A stretch of DNA of 64,000 bases from positions 424,001-488,000 of the forward strand of contig NZ_CP076132.1 in NCBI RefSeq assembly GCF_018736045.1. Reading direction: 5' to 3'. Of this stretch, positions 61,053 through 64,000 are shown in pieces. Positions within the stretch are counted from its first letter, which is position 1; the number at the start of each line of letters is the position of its first letter. This DNA comes from Flammeovirga yaeyamensis. Lineage in GTDB: Bacteria; Bacteroidota; Bacteroidia; Cytophagales; Flammeovirgaceae. The translations under genes were made by a program, and so were the position numbers. The notes beneath the pieces are model-generated. The model saw nothing but the letters and a program-made list of their open reading frames with translations, was not told where the DNA came from and searched no databases.

Positions 61053-63908
61053 TTAAGAATTTTTCAATTCATCTCTAAGAAATTTGGCAGTGTAGCTTTT
61101 CTTGCTTTTTGCGACCTGTTCTGGAGTACCTTTCGCAATGATTTGTCCACCACCTTTTCCTCCTTCTGGACCAAGATCGATGATATAATCCGATACTTTA
61201 ATCACATCAAGGTTATGTTCGATGACCAATACCGTATTTCCTTTTTCTACTAATTGCTGTAATACATTTAATAGATGTTGGATATCTTCGAAGTGAAGAC
61301 CCGTTGTAGGTTCATCAAGAATGTAGAATGTTCTACCAGTATCTTTCTTTGATAACTCTGTCGCTAGTTTCACTCTTTGTGCTTCACCACCTGATAAGGT
61401 TGTGGCATGTTGGCCTAAAGTGATATATCCTAATCCCACTTCTTTTAATGCCGTCAACTTTCTAAGAATTTTTGGATAGGCCTCAAAGAATTCTACTGCT
61501 TGATTCACTGTCATGTTTAGAACATCGGAAATCGATTTTCCTTTATAACGAATCTCTAGTGTTTCTCTATTGTAACGTTTGCCCTTACAGTCTTCACAAT
61601 CGACATAGACATCCGGAAGGAAATCCATTTCGATTAACTTTTTACCTGCACCTTGACAAGTTTCGCAACGACCTCCTTTTACATTAAAAGAGAATCGGCC
61701 AGGTTTATATCCTCTAATCTTCGATTCGGGTAGATTTGTGAACAAAGATCTAATTTCAGAGAACATATCAGTATAAGTGGCAGGGTTGGAACGAGGTGTT
61801 CTACCGATAGGTGATTGATCTACCTCAATGACTTTATCGATAAAGTTTAGTCCTTCTACCGACTCGTATTCTTTAGGATTCTTCTTCGACTTATAGATTT
61901 TCTGATTTAAAATTGGATATAATGTATCATGAATTAGTGTAGATTTACCCGATCCAGATACACCCGTAACACAAATCATTTTACCCAAAGGAAAATCGAC
62001 AGAAACGTTTCTTAGGTTGTTACCATTTGCTCCTTTGAGGGAGATAACATTACCACTTCCTTTTCTTCTTTGCTTAGGAACTTCAATAGCCAATTTCTCG
62101 CTTAGGTAGTCGGCAGTGGTAGTATGTTGTTTTAGGAATGATGATGGTTCTCCTGCAGCAACGACATTACCGCCATGTAAGCCTGCTTTTGGACCAATAT
62201 CCAAAATATAATCTGAGGCCAGCATCATGTCTTTATCGTGTTCTACCACAATTACGGAGTTACCTAAATCTCTAAGATCTTGTAAGGCTTTAATTAGCTT
62301 CACATTGTCTCTTTGATGTAAACCGATACTTGGTTCATCTAAAATATACAATACGCCGACAAGCTGAGTACCAATCTGAGTAGCCAAACGAATACGTTGG
62401 GCTTCACCACCAGAAAGTGTTTTTAAAGATCTATTTAACGTGAGGTAATCTAGACCTACGTCTATCAAAAAGCCGGTACGTTTGCGAAGTTCTTTTAAAA
62501 CTTCTGCACCAATGGTCTTTTGCCTTTCAGTTAAATCAGGATCCACATTATTGATCCAATCACCAAAAGCCTTGATATCCATTTCTGCTAACTCAGCTAT
62601 ATTTTTACCTGCAATTTTAAAATGCAGTGATTCTTTCTTTAATCGTTGTCCATTACAAGTGGGACATTTTTTGATGATCGTAAATTCCTCCGCCCAGTTT
62701 TTCACTTTATCAGAACTACTATTGGCGTGGCGTTTTAAAAATGGAATTACCCCTTCAAACTGCGTAATCCATGCTTTATCGTATTTGGAATCTTTGGCAC
62801 TCAGTACCTCAATTTCTTCGTCAGAGCCGTAAAGTACAACCTCAATGGCTTCATCACTTAGCTCATTTATTGGAGTAGTTAACGAAAAGCCTCTTTGCTT
62901 AAGGTGTTGTTCGATCATCTTAAAAATATAGATATCACGATATTCACCAAGAGGAACGATTCCGCCACTGAAAATACTTTTGCTATCGTCTGGAATGACT
63001 GCTTCTTTCGTAATTTCCTCAATTTCTCCCAAGCCATTACACGTTGGGCAGGCACCGTAAGGAGAGTTGAAGGAGAACATGTTAGGAGCAGGTTCATCGT
63101 AGGAAATTCCTGATTTTGGGTCCATCAAAAACTTAGAGAAATACTTCACTTGTTCTTTTTTAGGAGCATCAGGGAAGAAGCATACAATAATACCTTTTCC
63201 TTCCTTCATTGCTGTTTTTATAGACTGAGCAATTCGGAAACGATCTTTTTCTACCACTTTTACACGATCGATAACCACCTCAATATCGTGAGTTTTGTAT
63301 CGATCGACCTGCATTTTGGGTACAAGATCTTGTATCTCACCATCGATTCTCACTTTACTGTAACCTTGCTTGCGCAGTTGAACAAAAAGTTCTCTATAAT
63401 GACCTTTTCTACCTTTAATCACAGGAGCAAGTATCACCATTTTTTGTTCATCAAAATGACTCATCAGAAACTCAATAATTTGATCTTCTGACTGCTTGAT
63501 CATTTTTTCACCAGTCACATAAGAGAATGCTTCACCTGTTCTAGCATAAAGTAGACGGAGAAAATCATAAATCTCTGTAGTAGTACCCACCGTCGAACGC
63601 GGATTTCTTGATGTAGTCTTTTGTTCAATTGAAATCACAGGACTCAATCCTTCGATTTTATCGACATCAGGACGCTCCATATTTCCGATAAAGGAACGGG
63701 CATAGGCAGAGAAACTTTCCATATAACGTCTCTGACCTTCAGCATATATAGTATCGAATGCTAAGGATGATTTCCCACTTCCAGAAACCCCAGTAATAAC
63801 TACCAGCTTATTTCTTGGAAATGTAAGGTCAAAATTCTTTAGGTTATTTTCTCTCGCACCATAAATGGCGATTTCCTCTTCAACGTAGGCTTCTGATTGC
63901 TGCTTCAA
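61053..63908 (-). CDS. uvrA: Excinuclease ABC subunit A
   Basis: A 951-residue DNA-damage recognition ATPase of nucleotide excision repair, a dimer that loads UvrB. Two ABC modules are complete: Walker A GVSGSGKSSLAF near 40-51 and GVSGSGKSTLIHD near 655-667; signatures LSGGEAQRIRLA near 500 and LSGGEAQRVKLA near 845; Walker B blocks with ILDEPSIGLH and ILDEPTTGLH. Zinc-binding cysteine pairs CPTCNGLG, CPTCNGQR and CETCQGAGKK / CEDCKGKRY are retained. No partner uvr gene is adjacent, as is usual. Confidence 0.98.
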   Translation of the reverse strand: MKQQSEAYVEEEIAIYGARENNLKNFDLTFPRNKLVVITGVSGSGKSSLAFDTIYAEGQRRYMESFSAYARSFIGNMERPDVDKIEGLSPVISIEQKTTSRNPRSTVGTTTEIYDFLRLLYARTGEAFSYVTGEKMIKQSEDQIIEFLMSHFDEQKMVILAPVIKGRKGHYRELFVQLRKQGYSKVRIDGEIQDLVPKMQVDRYKTHDIEVVIDRVKVVEKDRFRIAQSIKTAMKEGKGIIVCFFPDAPKKEQVKYFSKFLMDPKSGISYDEPAPNMFSFNSPYGACPTCNGLGEIEEITKEAVIPDDSKSIFSGGIVPLGEYRDIYIFKMIEQHLKQRGFSLTTPINELSDEAIEVVLYGSDEEIEVLSAKDSKYDKAWITQFEGVIPFLKRHANSSSDKVKNWAEEFTIIKKCPTCNGQRLKKESLHFKIAGKNIAELAEMDIKAFGDWINNVDPDLTERQKTIGAEVLKELRKRTGFLIDVGLDYLTLNRSLKTLSGGEAQRIRLATQIGTQLVGVLYILDEPSIGLHQRDNVKLIKALQDLRDLGNSVIVVEHDKDMMLASDYILDIGPKAGLHGGNVVAAGEPSSFLKQHTTTADYLSEKLAIEVPKQRRKGSGNVISLKGANGNNLRNVSVDFPLGKMICVTGVSGSGKSTLIHDTLYPILNQKIYKSKKNPKEYESVEGLNFIDKVIEVDQSPIGRTPRSNPATYTDMFSEIRSLFTNLPESKIRGYKPGRFSFNVKGGRCETCQGAGKKLIEMDFLPDVYVDCEDCKGKRYNRETLEIRYKGKSISDVLNMTVNQAVEFFEAYPKILRKLTALKEVGLGYITLGQHATTLSGGEAQRVKLATELSKKDTGRTFYILDEPTTGLHFEDIQHLLNVLQQLVEKGNTVLVIEHNLDVIKVSDYIIDLGPEGGKGGGQIIAKGTPEQVAKSKKSYTAKFLRDELKNS

Positions 63909-64000
63909 TGTGATAGAAATGATGATGAAACGACAGTGAACAAGCTATCAACACACTGATTGAAAATGTTGATAACTTTTAGAATATCTAAATTAGTGAA
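63909..64000 (-). other. Region upstream of uvrA to the window edge
   Basis: Ninety-two AT-rich bases, with no clear TAnnTTTG or LexA/SOS-like box that I can identify. The promoter may lie partly outside. Confidence 0.4.

Noticed and set aside
63150-63491. Plus-strand 113-residue frame inside uvrA
   Set aside because: Antisense shadow of a highly conserved gene with no own start signal or motif.
61053-63908. Second antibiotic-resistance-type ABC-F protein
   Set aside because: Zinc cysteine pairs and the UvrA-type insertion between Walker A and the signature identify UvrA.

Overview
The window looks like chromosomal DNA of a marine-type Bacteroidota, most likely a Cytophagales/Flammeovirga-like organism. 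The reasons are the low G+C, the near absence of Shine-Dalgarno sites, several promoter-like TAnnTTTG boxes, and families typical of the phylum: FadL with an SGNH lipoprotein, a BatA-type von Willebrand protein, a CarboxypepD_reg-like secreted protein, DUF5684 proteins and a short AtpC. The species assignment is inference; the phylum is well supported.

0-9.2 kb: a truncated Hsp20 gene, an LpoA-like TPR plus periplasmic-binding protein, trmH-fmt, a repetitive coiled-coil protein, a degenerate HNH-AP2 protein, an Ldh-type dehydrogenase, a possible decayed ORF, a processive-type GT2 and a GmhB-like phosphatase. 9.2-22.7 kb: a cluster of REP-like hairpins, free methionine sulfoxide reductase, four SGNH/GDSL hydrolases (one beside a FadL-type porin), a ClC protein with CBS domains, an RPVFKKK-repeat protein, and DinB, NRDE and ATP-grasp genes.

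22.7-44.3 kb: recF-dciA runs straight into a surface polysaccharide locus. It encodes GDP-mannose, UDP-GalNAc uronate, dTDP-rhamnose and a CMP-nonulosonate-type sugar supply, a Wzz-like protein, a pyruvyltransferase, a flippase, a KpsS-like protein, two polymerase/ligase-type membrane proteins, two further GT4 enzymes and the initiating phosphoglycosyltransferase. The middle of this block is visibly more AT-rich than its edges, as expected for an exchangeable glycan module in a Wzx/Wzy-type pathway. A bidirectional terminator closes it.

44.3-64 kb: atpD-atpC on the minus strand with a terminator-like hairpin between them, two secreted proteins, mreB and mreCD, a DUF2059-like gene, mnmA, tRNA-Leu(UAG), a HAMP-GAF receptor with no recognised output domain, a BatA-like protein, an OmpH-like lipoprotein, small membrane proteins including a DUF5684 pair, and uvrA. 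I saw no phage, insertion sequence, CRISPR array or recognisable defence system. The most unusual items are the SAF-less nonulosonate synthase beside a cytidylyltransferase-phosphatase fusion, the HNH-AP2 protein, the hairpin cluster at 9.2 kb and the atpD-atpC hairpin.
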